Shown here: positions 31,906 to 43,738 of the stretch, piece after piece
Layout: every line of letters begins with the position of its first letter
How positions within the stretch are numbered: the stretch's first letter is position 1
NCBI GenBank assembly: GCA_035772735.1
Contig: JASDFA010000007.1
Coordinates: 75,106,501 to 75,170,500 of the forward strand
Source: Datura wrightii
Lineage: Eukaryota > Streptophyta > Magnoliopsida > Solanales > Solanaceae
Direction: 5' to 3'
Length of the DNA stretch: 64,000 bases
Notes under the pieces: model-generated
The model's database searches: none
What the model was told of the DNA's origin: nothing
The model's input: only the letters and a program-made list of their open reading frames with translations
Program-made: the position numbers and the translations under genes

Positions 31906-32955
31906 CCGGACTCAGACACAGTTCATTGTTAGAGGACAAGGCCTAAGCTGCGTACCTAAGGGGGCCAGTAGGAGGAGCTAACAGTTATCAGATCAGTGGA
32001 GTGACTTATTTTTGGTTGGTTTAGACCTGGGTAGGGGTAAATAGATTGTTCTGTTGGTTGGCACCTTCCGGCTTATGGGGGTCGGTCAAGTATTGTGTGT
32101 ATTTATATGTATATCTATATGTGCTATTAGATACTGATAGACAGTAGGACAGCACGTCGTCAGGTACACTAGTTTAGTTACAGAATAGGTAAATTCTCCC
32201 CAGTTATCCTCAGCCAGATAGACTCAGCTACTTCCTGCTTATATGTCATGTTATTGTTGTTACTCATTTCAGTTGTATATTTCTGTTTGCTTTACATGCT
32301 CAGTACCTTTGGTGCTGACGCCCGTGGGGGCGCTGCATTGCTTGCCTGCAGGTACTCATAGACGAGGAGGCGATCCCTCATGATCCTAGCTAGCGCAGAG
32401 TCATCAGCTCCTGTCATCCGGAGCTTGATATTCAGAGGTGTATTTCATTTTCTTTTGTTGTATAGTACGGGTAGGTCGGGGCCCTGTCCCGACCATCTTA
32501 TCAGTATTCCTAGAGGCTTGAATCTGTAAATATTTCCCTGTGGTTAGTTGTGCAGGTCGTGTGAGGCCGTGCGTTTTGTTTAGCTGTTTAGCATTGTTGA
32601 TTATGTTGGCTGTGTGGGGCCATAGTCTGATATTAGTGGTGACCTTGCTGGTCACGTAGTTATTCAGTATTCTATTTTTGAGTTACAGATAACTAGACAG
32701 CATGGTGGCCTTGTCGGCCCGCATAGGTTTCCCTATATGAGTATGATTCTGGTTAGCTGGTATTATAGTACAGGTGGATATAGGCCCAGTCGGCCGGAGG
32801 CTGTGTTTACAGCTGTCATATAGCTCGTTGTTTCTAGAAATCTGAGTTAGAGCTAGCCAGGCACCAGATGTGCTTAGGCTCACCAGCTAGCAGTCTAGGT
32901 CCTACTTGGGCACCAGGTGCCAGTTATACCCCCTAAGGCGGGGCGTGACAGTTAA

Positions 32956-33812
32956 TCCCCATTGAATTTGACATAGAAAATTCATGATTTAGGGAGGGAT
33001 TGGGCTTGGTTGTGAAAGGATTCACCCAGTCATAACCCTACATACCTGATTATAGCTGATTCTTACACTTCTCTGATTGCCCAAGAGAAATTGAAGTGAA
33101 CTCGAAGAAGAACAAGCTTGATCACCTCTCTGATTCTCTATCTTTGCATGCATGAGTAGGAACGACCTAAAATGAACTTAAACCCTTTAAAAATCATCAT
33201 TCATAACTTAAAACGACTTAGTTTAGGCCTTGGGATCATAGGAATTATGAAAAATACCTTACTAAAGTTGCAAAAAATAACTGTCTGCCAGTCCCCACAA
33301 GGGACATATCGACTTGTCACTTCAGGTCACGATTTGAGGCATCATCCATCAAGTACACTGCATACCAAATCATCTAGGGCTCTTCATGAGGGACATCACA
33401 AATCGTTATGGGTGACCACAACTCTTGGTCACCACTCGTCACATACACTGCCTGGGATTTCATATAATTTCCATCCGCTGACCATGACTCATCCCACGAA
33501 TTGTGGTGAATGACCATGACTTGTGGGATCCTTCCATGAGGTACACTAGCTTATTTATTCTCGTTCTTAGCCATCACCTCCCATGACTGACTCAACGAGT
33601 CGTGGGGTCTGACCTCGACTTGTGGTCATGTCTGTGGGGACCTTAAATCCTAAATTTCAAACTCACCTCCTGAGCCTCACCACGAGTCACCTCATGAATC
33701 ATAGTCTGTCCCCATGGGTCACACCATAATCCATTCTGAGACCTGATGCCGGATTTCAATTTTTCTCCGTTTTAACTCCCAGGTTTGCTCTTTGGGTTTC
33801 TAGGGTATAACT
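32956..33812 (-). repeat. 5' LTR of element D, segment 3 (outer end)
   Basis: Collinear with 15026-15885, ending GGTATAACT (GGTATAACA expected). Outer terminus of D; the flank is the F LTR. The matching duplication on the other side of D is lost. Confidence 0.85.
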
Positions 33813-33881
33813 CCAGGTTATCTCGGGTCCTAGTGTGGCATTAGGTGCTAGTCATGCCTCCTAAGGTGGGGCGTAACAAAG

Positions 33882-33895
33882 TTGATATTAGAGCC
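33882..33895 (+). promoter_or_regulatory. Primer binding site of element F
   Basis: TTGATATTAGAGCC, three differences from the TTGGTATCAGAGC-type initiator tRNA-Met site, 3 nt after the LTR end. Confidence 0.7.
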
Positions 33896-34089
33896 AAATT
33901 ATATCCTAGGGAGTGTGCAAGTCGTGTTTGGTAGAGTCTTGTCTATGGGTTTGTTGTGCACCACATTCTATAGGCAGGAAGCTACAAGGCATGATAGCGT
34001 GGTTACCCTCCTTTCTTCTCCAGTCGTGATATAGAGCTATATCGTATATGGTGAATGCCTAAGCTTATGTTATTCGTCTTAACTACAGA

Positions 34090-35460
34090 GAAAATGTGCC
34101 GACGCACGAGAGACTACGGCTGGTCAGAAATTCGATATTGCGGTAGGAGAAAGCACTAGCAGGATGCCCCAATTAGAGCTGGCCCGATCTGAGGGCAACA
34201 GGGAGATATCACCTCGGTCTTCCCAACATTCTCCGCCACTCCAAGAGACCCCCAGGGTAGCAGATATGTTAGCACCACCCTTAGCAATCCCTATACATAT
34301 ACCGTCGGATTAGGAGGTTAGGAGCGTTGTTTGTATGTTGTCTCAGATGATGGCCTCTCAGCACCAGCCAGTGGGACCAGTTGTCACTGAATCTACTGGA
34401 GGACACGAAAGTTCGGGGGTTCGAGAGTTTCTTGCCCTGAGTCCTCCATAATTCACGGGGACAGACCTCAGAGAGGATCCTTAAGACTTTCTAGACTAGT
34501 TACAGAAAATATTTAGGGTGATGCATGCTACGCCCCCTGAGTTAGATAAGTTGGTAGTATTTCGGTTGTGAGACATAGCGTTATTGTGGTACGAGAGTTG
34601 GGAAAGATCCCGAGGTAGAGATATACCCCCTTTGACTTGGTCCAGTGTTTTAGAGGCATTTATAGATCACTATTTGCAGTGAGAAATCTGATAGGCCCAG
34701 GCGGATCAGTTCCTACACCTGGTATAAGGAATGATGAGCATTCGAGAGTATGCAATGAGGTTTGACTCTTTGGCTAGATATGCGCCAGCATTTTTGGATA
34801 CCATGCCAGCCAGGGTATATCGATTCATCATAGGGCTACTTCCAGAATATGTGGAAAATTTGTGTTACAGCTACCTTATAGGAGGATATGGACAATGCCC
34901 GCATTAAGGATTTTGCTCAAACTACCGAAGGGATTAACCGGCGCAGCATGAGGTAGAAAGAGCGAACCAAGAGCAGCACCGAAGGGTCAGGCCCACTGAT
35001 ATACAGATAGAATTTTAGGGCAGACCCAGGCCGCAAATATCATGTAGGCCACCCAAACCTTTACCTCAGCAGCAGCAAAGCGGTAGATCAGATCGTCGTG
35101 GACGCGAGAGCTCACGAGCATTAGATTCCCATTAGCAGAGGGGATCAGATCATAATAGGCCCGCCGTACCATGTTGTAGTATTTGCGATCGATAGCATTT
35201 TAGGAGGTAAAGATACGGCTCTGCTGCTTGTTATAATTGTGGGCAAGAGGGCCATATGATGAGGGATTGTCCCACTAGAGAACAGGGTGATCGAGACCTG
35301 CAGAATAGGTTCACAATAGGATCACATGCTCCAGCACCTTCAACGGGGCACAGACTCTCAGTTCCAGCTAGTAGAGGTAGAGTTTGATCAGGAGCATCCA
35401 GTTCTAGCAGTGGTCCAGATCGCACTTATGCCTTACTAGGACACCAGGAGTCTGAGTCAT
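34090..35460 (+). pseudogene. Gag of element F
   Basis: Degenerate. The best part reads REYAMRFDSLARYAPAFLDT, MPARVYRFIIGLLPEYVENL at about 34745-34865, a Retrotrans_gag-type capsid block. A fully intact CCHC knuckle, CYNCGQEGHMMRDC, is at 35229-35270. Stops at former CAG codons are frequent. N-terminal sequence is not recognisable. Confidence 0.7.
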
Positions 35461-35479
35461 CACAAGATGTTGTGATAGG

Positions 35480-36000
35480 TATGATGGATGTTAGTTCCCA
35501 CCCGGTTTATGCTTTAATAGATCCAGGATCTACTTTGTATTATGTTACTATGTTATTGGCATAGAAGTTTCGTATAACACCAAAATTGCTTCAGTGACCA
35601 TTCTCGGTGTCTACACCCGTAGGTGACTCTATTATTTCTAAGAGAATCTACTGGGCTGTATAGTGGATATTATCAGTCGCCAGACCATAGCAGATTTAAT
35701 GGAGCTGGAAATGATTGATTTTGATGTAACTATGGTTATGGATTGGCTAGTGCCATGTTATGCCAATATGGAATGTTGGACCGGGACCTTCATATTTCAC
35801 TTTCCAGGGGAGGAAGCGTAAGAAGGGAAAGGCGATGCAGTTACGCCAAAAGGTAGGTTTATTTCTTATCTTCAGGTGAGGAATTTGAAAGAGAAGGGTT
35901 GTATTTACCATATTGTTAGGGTTTCGGATACGCAAGAGGAGTCCCCGACTCTTCAGTCCATTCCTGTGGTCAGTGAATTTTCGAATGTGTTTCCAAACAA
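35480..36000 (+). pseudogene. Protease of element F
   Basis: VSSHPVYALIDPGSTLYYVT shows D-P-G in place of D-S-G. PFSVSTPVGDSIISKRIY follows, then frameshifts, then GRFISYLQ-like and HIVRVSDTQEESPTLQSIPVV-like remnants in other frames. No functional enzyme. Confidence 0.65.
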
Positions 36001-36059
36001 GCTTCCTGGTATTCCTTCAAGCATGAGATCGATTTCCCTATCGTCCTGCCACTAGGAAC

Positions 36060-36900
36060 GCAACCTTTATCCATCCCTCCGTATCGAATGGCTCCTGCCG
36101 AGCTGAAGGAATTGAAAGAATAGTTGAAAGATTTTCTAAATAAAGGCCTTATCAGGCCCAGTGCCTCACTGTGGGGTGCGCCAGTTCTGTTTGTGAGGAA
36201 GAAAGATGGCTCCCAACGAATGTGTATAGGTTATCGGTAGTTGAATAAAGTTTCTATGCAGAACAAGTATCCTCTTCCAAGGATAAATAATTTGTCTGAT
36301 CAGCTATAGGGGGCGAAATATTTCTCCAAGATCTACTTGAGGTCATGGTATCATAAGGTATAAGTCTGAGAGTAAGATATTCCGAAGAAAGCCTTTAGGA
36401 CCAGGTATGGTCATTTTGAATTCTTGGTCATGTTCTTCTGATTGACGAATGCCCCAACAGTGTTTATGGATCTGATGAACAACATCTTCATGTCGTATTC
36501 AGATCTGTTTGTGATAGTATATATTGATGATATTCTGGTGTATTCCCACTCTGAAACTGAACACAGAGATCATTTGCGAACAATACTCCACATCCTCAGA
36601 GACTGCCAATTATATGCGAAGTTCTCGAAATGTGAGTTATGCTTGAATTCCGAAGCTTTCTTGGGCCATATTATATCAAATGCAAGTATCCAGGTTGACT
36701 CACAGAAAATCGAGGCAGTAAAGACATAGCCTAGACCCACCACTCCCACTGAGGTTCGCAGTTTCAAGGGGTTAGCTGGGTATTACTGAAGGTTCGTGAA
36801 AGGATTTCTGCCTTGTCAGAACCACTAACAAGGTTTACTCAGAAGGCAACTAGATTCCACTAGACCGAGGCTTATGAGCGGAGTTTCTAGGAGCTGAAAA
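36060..36900 (+). pseudogene. Reverse transcriptase of element F
   Basis: Remnants of IPPYRMAPAELKELKE and GAPVLFVRKKDGS with stops, then an open stretch 36442-36729: VFMDLMNNIFMSYSDLFVIV, YIDDILVYSHSETEHRDHLR, AKFSKCELCLNSEAFLGHII. Catalytic YIDD is preserved here, against FIDD in the C/D family. The TAG ending it replaces TGG of KTWPRP. Confidence 0.75.
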
Positions 36901-37330
36901 ATAGATTGACATCTACATTGGTATTAGCCTTTCCAAAAGGTTCAGAGGGTTATGCTGTATACTGTACTGATTTAGGAGTTGGGTTAGGGTGTGTTCTGAT
37001 CCAACATGGCAAGGTCATTGTCTATGCTTTGTGGCAGCTAAGGAAGCACGAAAAGAACTACCCCACCCATGATTTAAAGTTAGTTTAAGTGGTTCATGCC
37101 TTGAAAATATGGAGGAATACTTGTATTGTGAGTATGTGGACATCTTTACTGATCATGGAAGCCTCTAGTATATCTTCACGTAGAAAGAGTTGAATTTGCG
37201 GCAGCGTTGTTGGCTAGAATTGCTGAAAGTTTATGACGTGAACATCCTATTTCACCTAGGGAAGGCTCATATTGTAGCCGATGTCGTTAGCCCTAGACCA
37301 TGGGTAGTCTAGCGCATTTGAAGCCAGAAC
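36900..37330 (+). pseudogene. RNase H of element F
   Basis: VLAFPKGSEGYAVYCTDLGV, GCVLIQHGKVIVYALWQLRK and NYPTHDLKLV-stop. After frameshifts come a DIFTDH-like remnant and FT-stop-KELNLRQRC with TAG at 37181-37183, the same codon as in C and K. The DLEL Glu is Lys, as in C. Confidence 0.7.
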
Positions 37331-37379
37331 AATGGGAAATGGTTTGAGAACTACACCAGTTAGCTAATCAAGCAGTCCG

Positions 37380-38087
37380 AGTGGTGGATTCAAAGGATAA
37401 TGGGGTTTTAATTCAGAATACATTAGTATTATCTCTAGTTATAAAGGTAAAGGAGCGGCAGTACGAGGACCCTAGTCTAGTACATCCCAGGGACAACGTT
37501 CAGCAGAGTGAACTATCGGCCTTTCAGTTAATAGGAGACGGTGTCTTGAGGTTTAGAGGTCGACTCTACATTCCAGATGTAGTAGGGCTTCGCTAGTAGA
37601 TCATGATAGAGGTACATTATTCTCGTTACTCACTTCATCCAGGTTTGACGAAGATGTACCACGATATAAAGGAGATATATTGGTTGCCTGGGATGAAAAA
37701 GGTGTTGTTGTGTGTTTAACATAGTGTCTTAGTTGCAATCAGGTCAAAAATGAACACCAGAAATCTGGCGGACTGACTCAGGAGAAAATTGTACCTATGT
37801 GGAAATGGGAAGCAATCAATATGAATTTTGTTACAGGGTCACCTCGCAGCAGGTGTAAATTCGACTCCATTTGGTCATTATTGATAGATTGACAAAGTCA
37901 ACCCATTTCTTGCCAGTCAAGACTACATTTTCAGTTGAAGATCATGCTAAGTTGTATATTAAGGAAATTGTGTGACTGCACGGTGTCCCAACATCTATTA
38001 CCCTCGATAGAGGGGCACAATTTATAGCTAGATTTTGGAAGTCATTTCAGAAAGGTTTGGGGACACAGGTTAACTTGAGTACAACTA
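37380..38087 (+). pseudogene. Integrase fragment of element F
   Basis: Open 37381-37596 (KVKERQYEDPSLVHPRD, GDGVLRFRGRLYIPDV). Then HYSRYSLHPGLTKMYHDIKE (HHCC region), WKWEAINMNFVTGSPRSRCK (Asp changed to Asn), and TLDRGAQFIARFWKSFQKGL in shifting frames. It ends at 38087, cut by the G LTR before the catalytic Glu region. Confidence 0.7.
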
Positions 38088-40076
38088 TGTAATACCCCGG
38101 GAGTGCTTAGGAAAAACTTGGGGAGTTAAGAATACAAAGTGTAGAAATCTGGGAAAAATGTTGCAGGACGATCCATAGAACGACTCGCAGTAGCAAACCA
38201 CGAGTCGTTGTATGTGGTCATGGTGTGAAGCCAGACCTGGCGGTAAGTGGACCACGGGTGTCACAACGAACCATTTCAAGGAGGCACGAGCCGTTGTTAG
38301 TAGTCGTGGGAAGGAAGCGGGTCTAGGCAGTGGCTAGGATGATTTGAAACCACGGTCCATGGTTTAGAAGGATGACTTGTCCTGTTAAGTCGTGGGTGCA
38401 AATCAGAAACTGGGAAGTTTGGCAGTCTAGACCACGGGAGTTTACTACGGGTCATGGTATCTTCCCACGGACCATTGGTTCGTCTAGTGCAGGTTTTTTT
38501 TGCGATTTTAGTAAGGTCATTTCTATCATTTCCTAGTTCTAAGGCCCTATACTACGTTGTTTAGGGGTCGTTTTGAAGGTTTTTAGTGGGGGCAGACCTA
38601 TTCTAAGTGCATACTCCCCATGCATGCAAGATTGAGGGCTTGAAGGAGGTGATTCAAGGCCAAAATTCAAGGTTTCCTTTGGAATATGATCTTGGGCAAT
38701 TGACGGGTGGTAGAATTACTCATTTCCAGGTATTTAGGGTTTTAATGGGAGTTCTCCTTCCACACCCATCCCCAATTTCTCCCCATTCAAATGAATCTCC
38801 TATGATCAAGTGTGGGGTCTCTACCCAATTGCATATTTTCTTAATCTTCATACACGGGTATGAATTGTTTATGTTCTTAGTATTGAATATAAAGCATAGG
38901 CAGATTTTAAAGTGTATCCAATTTAACTTAAGTTTTATAGTTTTATGAAATTAAAGGCCCATGGGTAAGGACTTCATAAAGAAGAGGTTTTCGATGAATG
39001 TATGATGTTGATGAGATTTTGATGATGAAAAGCATGTTCTAAGTTACCCATGTATATAATCGAAGTATTGGATAGGAATCTAGTATAGTCAAGTATGATG
39101 AAGATTTGGATAGGGCCCAATTTTGAGTATGAATGATGATTTTCTCGAATTAACTTTATTACCTCATTTTGGAGTGAAATCTCCCAAATTATAATGTTTT
39201 TAAATGAATTAAACGAGTTCAAGCATGATTAGGTTTTTCGCAAGGCCCTTATATTGATGATGATGAGGTGATATTTCTAAAGTAAGCTTACTGCAAGATT
39301 TTGGAGTAAAGGCTTCCACTATTCTTTGAGCTTGTGGTATGTTTCATAGTAAAGCTTCTCATATGGATGAATTCATAATTGAGATGTATGTTTTCATTGA
39401 GCCTCATTTCCCTACGATGTTGAGTTTATGCATGATTTCATGTTGATCTTTGTCACTAGACGATGTTGAGCTTCGTATTTATATGATGTAGAGAATTGCA
39501 TGTTTTAGGAGAAGAGTCTAGCACAGAGCGGGTTAAGGGTTGATAACCCTATGCCCCAAAACTACGCACCAATGTAGGTTGATTCTATTATATTGTTGGG
39601 GCCTCCCTTGTAAGCTATCCCCGGCCCGTTTGGCCCTTCAGCTTGATATCAATATTATGGTAGCGTACTTAGCCCCGACAAAGTTTTGGACAGCTCTGCC
39701 CACTTGAGTGTAATAGTCGGGACCACATAAGCTCTATCATGGTATGTCGGTTAAGAGGCGAGTCTCCCATTGTCCATGTGTTTCAGATTTGCATATTGAC
39801 TACTCATGATCACTATGTATGCATGTATGCTCTAAAAGTAAGGTTTGATTCAATGCTCAACTTTTGTATAAATGTTGCATTTCAGCTTTGAGTCATTTGA
39901 ATTAGTTGATGTTATAAAGTTATGCATTGTCACATCAGGAAAGGGATTATGATTTCGAAGAATGCATGTGAGTTCTCTTAGTTCTCTAAAAGATTATGTT
40001 ATGAAATGATTTGTTTGGATGATTTTACTTATTATAGCTGTTTTACTTACCTTGCATACTCGGTACATTCCACGTA

Positions 40077-40081
40077 CTGAC
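40077..40081. repeat. Target-site duplication of solo LTR (left)
   Basis: CTGAC, repeated at 41462-41466. The corresponding undisturbed site in the C LTR is at about 13512-13525. Confidence 0.9.
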
Positions 40082-41461
40082 TGTTCGAGGCGTTTTGCAA
40101 CTACACGCAAGTGCACGTGGTCGAATAAGTAGTAAAATGGCTAAAGTAAGCCAAGTATCGATCCCACAGGGACTGAACCAAGGTAATAATCGAATTAAGT
40201 GTTAATGAACTCTAACTCTAAAAATGCAGACAACAATTTAAAGAAGATTTTGGAAGTTGGTTTCCTAATTTATACTAATCTACGACAAAATGATAAAGTG
40301 AGTCTAACTATAGTAATGAGCAAGCTGAGGCTAAAACGAACATGCAGGGAAGTAATTTATTGATACAATTTGGTTAATCTTTCCTTCGATTGCTAGTCAA
40401 GAATTATTGCCTAAGAATCATGAACCTTCAACCTACATTTCTGTGATAAAAGAATTTCATGTTCTATCCATACGAAACCGATTCCTTAATTGACTAATAC
40501 GACTTTAAGATATATTTCTATTCTGAAGGTAAATCAATTCTCAATTTTCCCAAACTAAGAAGAGATCATATCCTACCAATTCACAACATTCCAATTTCTT
40601 TCTTTTTTAAGATAAAACTAGATTTTTTAGATATACATTAACATTGGCCAGATATTAATGCAGTAAGAAAAAGAATTGATAGAACAACTATGGAAGAAAA
40701 GATGAAAAACAAAAATGATCAACAATTACATTCCACTACAAATGTTCTTAACCTCAGCAAGAAGTTAATTTAGCCACTCATTTGTGGATTAAACATCATC
40801 AAATAAGTGTAATTCATACAAACAATTGAAATAAGGGAGAAAGAGATAGAGAAGAACCCTAGAATTTTCGTCCCCTCAACTACCTGTAACCCACGTCCTT
40901 GCTCAACTAAGTCAGAATCATTAAAAATAAACCTAAGTGTGTTATTTATACTAGTGAGAATTTTTCCCGAAATAACAAGCAACGTGTCACGGAGTGCATC
41001 GCGGAGCACTGCCTCCGTGACACGGTGCAAACGCGGACCCTCACTGGAAATTTATGTTCTAGGTAAATATAAGCAACGTGCCACGGCATGTAATGTGGGT
41101 CTTGGCCAACGTGCCACGACGTCGTCGCGATCCTTCACAGGAAATTTGTCAAAATAAATCATCTGAGGCAGACTGCCTCCGCGATGGCAGCGTGACACAG
41201 CTCCATCGCAGAGCCCCTATATTTGCTACTTTTCCTTGACCTTTTCCACTGCTCGCTTCCGATTCCATTCCCTATTTTCACCAACATGCAACTTAGCTTC
41301 CTAAAATTACATTTTTCCTACAAAACCACACTAATCATGTTGGTTAGTATAAATTCACATTTTAACTACAAATCACATGAGAATGTACAATTAATGATAG
41401 ATAAACAAGACGAAATAAAGCATTTGAGCATCACTTGGGCATATAATTCTGCCCAAGATCA
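40082..41461 (-). mobile_element. Solo Athila-like LTR (subfamily A)
   Basis: 1380 bp, TGTTCGAGGC...CAAGATCA on the plus strand, homologous to 4606-6027 in the same (minus) orientation, with perfect 5-bp duplication CTGAC. TATA box at 40943-40950 (minus). The GC module has a perfect 12-bp inverted repeat at 40983-41024 (18-nt spacer) and CTCCGCGATGG / CCATCGCAGAG near 41178-41215. Tip hairpin CTTGGGCA...TGCCCAAG is perfect. No internal region, so a solo LTR. Confidence 0.93.
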
Positions 41462-41870
41462 CTGACCACATACTCTCTATGTTGTATCATTTTATGATAT
41501 AAGACCCCGCTCGCAGCTTCGACCCCGATCTTAGTCAGCTTATTCAAGTTAGCACCTTTTCCGAGTTGGTGAGTCCTCATCCTTCAAGAACTAGACTTTT
41601 AGTTTCTTCTATGTATTTCAGTTTCAGTATTGTAGAGCTAGTTGGGGTCTTGTCCCATCAGCTCGTCAGGATTAGAGGCTTTTCAGACTCAGACATGTAT
41701 TTAGTTTCGGACGTTTATTCTTATGTGATGTTGCTTTGGAGTTCCGCTGAGAGTATATTCGTGTTTTCTTTAGTTTTGAATGAGTTAGTTGTATTCTCAT
41801 ACTATGGGTCAACTCGGGGTCCCTTGTCCCGTGTCTGTGATTCGGGCCTCCGTTCGAGTCATGACAAACT

Positions 41871-41883
41871 TGGTGTCAGAGCT
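41871..41883 (+). promoter_or_regulatory. Primer binding site of element G
   Basis: TGGTGTCAGAGCT, one change from TGGTATCAGAGC, four bases after the LTR end ATGACA. Confidence 0.85.
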
Positions 41884-42075
41884 ATAGATTTGAAGTTTCC
41901 TAGGGACTCTGAAAGCCGCATTAAGTATAGTCTTTTTAATGGGTGTGAAGCGCGCCACACTTATGATGATGAGGCTACGAAACGTTTTAGGAAATGTTCC
42001 CATCCTTCATGATCTATGTCATGCGATGAAAAGTCTTGTTGTGCCTCGAATTTGTGCTCTTTGTGATTGCAGAGT

Positions 42076-43290
42076 ATGTCTCCTGAAAGAGTGAATGGAT
42101 GGAGAAATAGAGATGGTGAAGGCCATGAGGATGGCATGGGTCGTGGGCATATACAGGTCCCACCTATTCAGGAGCCTCAGGCACCGGAGCCAGCCGCCCA
42201 CGCTGAGTTTTGGGCTGCTATCCAGATGCTTGCGTAAGGCTTTACCGCTCAGGTCAATCAGTAGGCCGTTGCGCATGTTCCGCAGAATGGCAGTGCAGCG
42301 GCGGCTCGAGTCAGGGACTTCTTGATGATGAACCCACCAGAGTTTCTTCGGTCCAAGGTAGATGAGGACCCACATGAGTTTGTGGAAGAGGTTTTCAAGA
42401 TCACCCAGGTTATGGGGGTGAGTAGTGTTGAGTGCACGGAGTTGGCCTCCTACCAGTTGAAGGGGGTTGCGTATATCTGGTTCCGTCAATGGAAGGATAG
42501 CAAGGTCGCTAGAGCAGGTCTGGTCACTTGGGAAGAGTTCCATGTTGCATTCTTGGATTGGTTCTTTCCTTGGGAGATGAGGGAGCTTAAGGCAGTTGAG
42601 TTTGTAAATCTAAAGAAAGGGAGGATGACAGTACTAGAGTATACCCTTGAGTTCACCTGCCTATCGAAGTATGCTCTTGAGTTAGTGGCTAACCAGAGGG
42701 CGCGAGTGAGCAGGTTTTTGCAAGGGATACATGGTTATTTGGATAAGGAATGCAGGATTGCTATGCTCCATCAGGATATGGACTTTTCTCGTATGGTGTT
42801 GTACACCCAGCAGATGGAGGTGGCATATTTGAGAGAGACAGAGTCCCAGAGGGCCAGGACTGATGATCACAGATCTCCTCAACTTAGGTCAGGAGGTGGG
42901 CACCATCAGCAGACCCACCAGAGATCATCTCCCCTAGCTTCATCAGCTTTAAGTGTGCTATCTTGACCTAGGCACAATCAGAGAAGGTGAGCATCATGCT
43001 CGAGAGGTCAGAGCAGCAAGCCCAAAGATTCAGCTATCCCAGTTTGTCGCAGATGTGGCCGAGGGCATGTAGGCTAGTGCTTGGCAGATTCGGGTGTGTG
43101 TTTCAGGTGTGGGCAACCCAGGCACATGCTTAGAGATTATACAGTAGTGAGACAGGATCAAGTTGGGGGATGTGGCCTAGTTTCCGGCTCATCAGCCCCA
43201 CCCCCTCGCTCAATACATCAGCGGGCATCTACCGGCGCTGCTGGCAGTCAGCGCCAGAACAGGTTCTATGCCCTAGCATCCGTTTAGGAG
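42076..43290 (+). pseudogene. Gag of element G
   Basis: ATG at 42076 (MSPERVNGWRNRDGEGHEDG), one frame to 43287 with TAA and TAG near 42236-42263 and further stops after 42966. Blocks: EFWAAIQMLA, RVRDFLMMNPPEFLRSKVDE, KITQVMGVSSVECTELASYQ, WFRQWKDSKVARAGLVTWEE, EYTLEFTCLSKYALELVANQ, ECRIAMLHQDMDFSRMVLYT. Two knuckles: CRRCGRGHVG-stop-C, and CFRCGQPRHMLRDY with the last Cys changed to Tyr. The most complete Gag of the Tekay set. Confidence 0.85.
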
Positions 43291-43735
43291 TAGGAGGTTT
43301 CCCTGGACGTGGTTGCTGGTATGTTACGAGTCTTCCATGTTGATTTTTATGCTCTGTTAAATCCATGGGCCACCTTATCCTTTGTGACACCTTATGTAGC
43401 CAGTAGCTTCGGAGTCAGTCCCGACGTCTTGTAAGAATCCTTCTTAGTTTCTACTCCTGTAGGTGACTCAGTTACAGCTAGACGGGTGTATAGAGATTGC
43501 CCAGTCTTGGTCCTCCATAAGGTCACCTCAGAATATCTAATAGAGTTAGCCATGACTGATTTTGATATTATTCTCGGCATGGATTGGTTGAATGCTTGTT
43601 ATGCTTTAATTGTAGGAACCGGTCAGTAGAGTTCAGAATTTCGGGTGAGCCAGCCTTAGAATGGAAGGGTAGTTTAGCTGTGCCTGTAGGCCATTTCATT
43701 TCCTACCTCAAGGCCAGGAAGATGATTTCTAGCGT
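43291..43735 (+). pseudogene. Protease of element G, active site lost
   Basis: MLRVFHVDFYALLNPWATLS shows N-P-W where D-S-G is needed. SVSTPVGDSVTARRVYRDCP, TDFDIILGMDWLNACYAL follow, then a frameshift near 43600. RVP_2-type by motif order. Confidence 0.75.
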
Positions 43736-43738
43736 TGC

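Larger units (their letters stand above)
30151..32950 (+). mobile_element. Solo LTR, Tekay-like family E
   Basis: 2800 bp, TGTTATACCCCG...GGGGCGTGACA, flanked by GTTAA at 30146-30150 and 32951-32955. No internal domain, so a solo LTR from recombination between two LTRs. A TATA box TATATAAA at 30379-30386 is followed by CCCC. A GC inverted repeat GTGTCACGGAG / CTCCGTGACAC lies at 30317-30356 (18-nt spacer). Family E also provides the 5' LTR end of element F and the solo LTR at 54846-57366. Several ORFs of 60-90 codons inside have no recognisable motif. Confidence 0.9.
14012..33812 (-). mobile_element. Tekay/Del-like chromovirus D (minus) with two nested insertions
   Basis: Element in reverse orientation: 5' LTR 20980-33812 (split), primer site 20964-20975, gag 20770-19600, protease 19541-18924, RT 18920-18280, RNase H 18270-17770, integrase 17769-16650, chromodomain tail 16645-16168, polypurine tract 15886-15900, 3' LTR 15885-14012 (about 540 bp missing at its outer end). 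The 5' LTR is interrupted by element B and a solo LTR; without them it is about 2.38 kb. It was inserted in the 5' LTR of F. It is the best-preserved element here. Confidence 0.85.
33813..38087 (+). mobile_element. Decayed Tekay-like element F (family E), truncated by D and G
   Basis: Begins with the last roughly 65 bp of a family E LTR (33813-33878, ...GGGGCGTAACA), then the primer site, gag, protease, RT, RNase H and part of integrase, and stops where the LTR of G begins (38088). Very many stops and frameshifts, more than in its neighbours, so it is the oldest layer of this stack. Confidence 0.8.
38088..41866 (+). repeat. 5' LTR of element G (interrupted)
   Basis: TGTAATACCCCGGG...GAGTCATGACA. 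Segments 38088-40081 and 41462-41866 flank the solo LTR. The landmarks GACCACATAAGCTCTATCAT, GGTATGTCGG and the hairpin GTATCATTTTATGATAT (41484-41500) match C and D. No gene. Confidence 0.85.

Noticed and set aside
31481..31932. Two adjacent plus-strand ORFs in the family E solo LTR
   Set aside because: The second is translation of tandem repeats; neither has known motifs or a counterpart in the other family E LTR.
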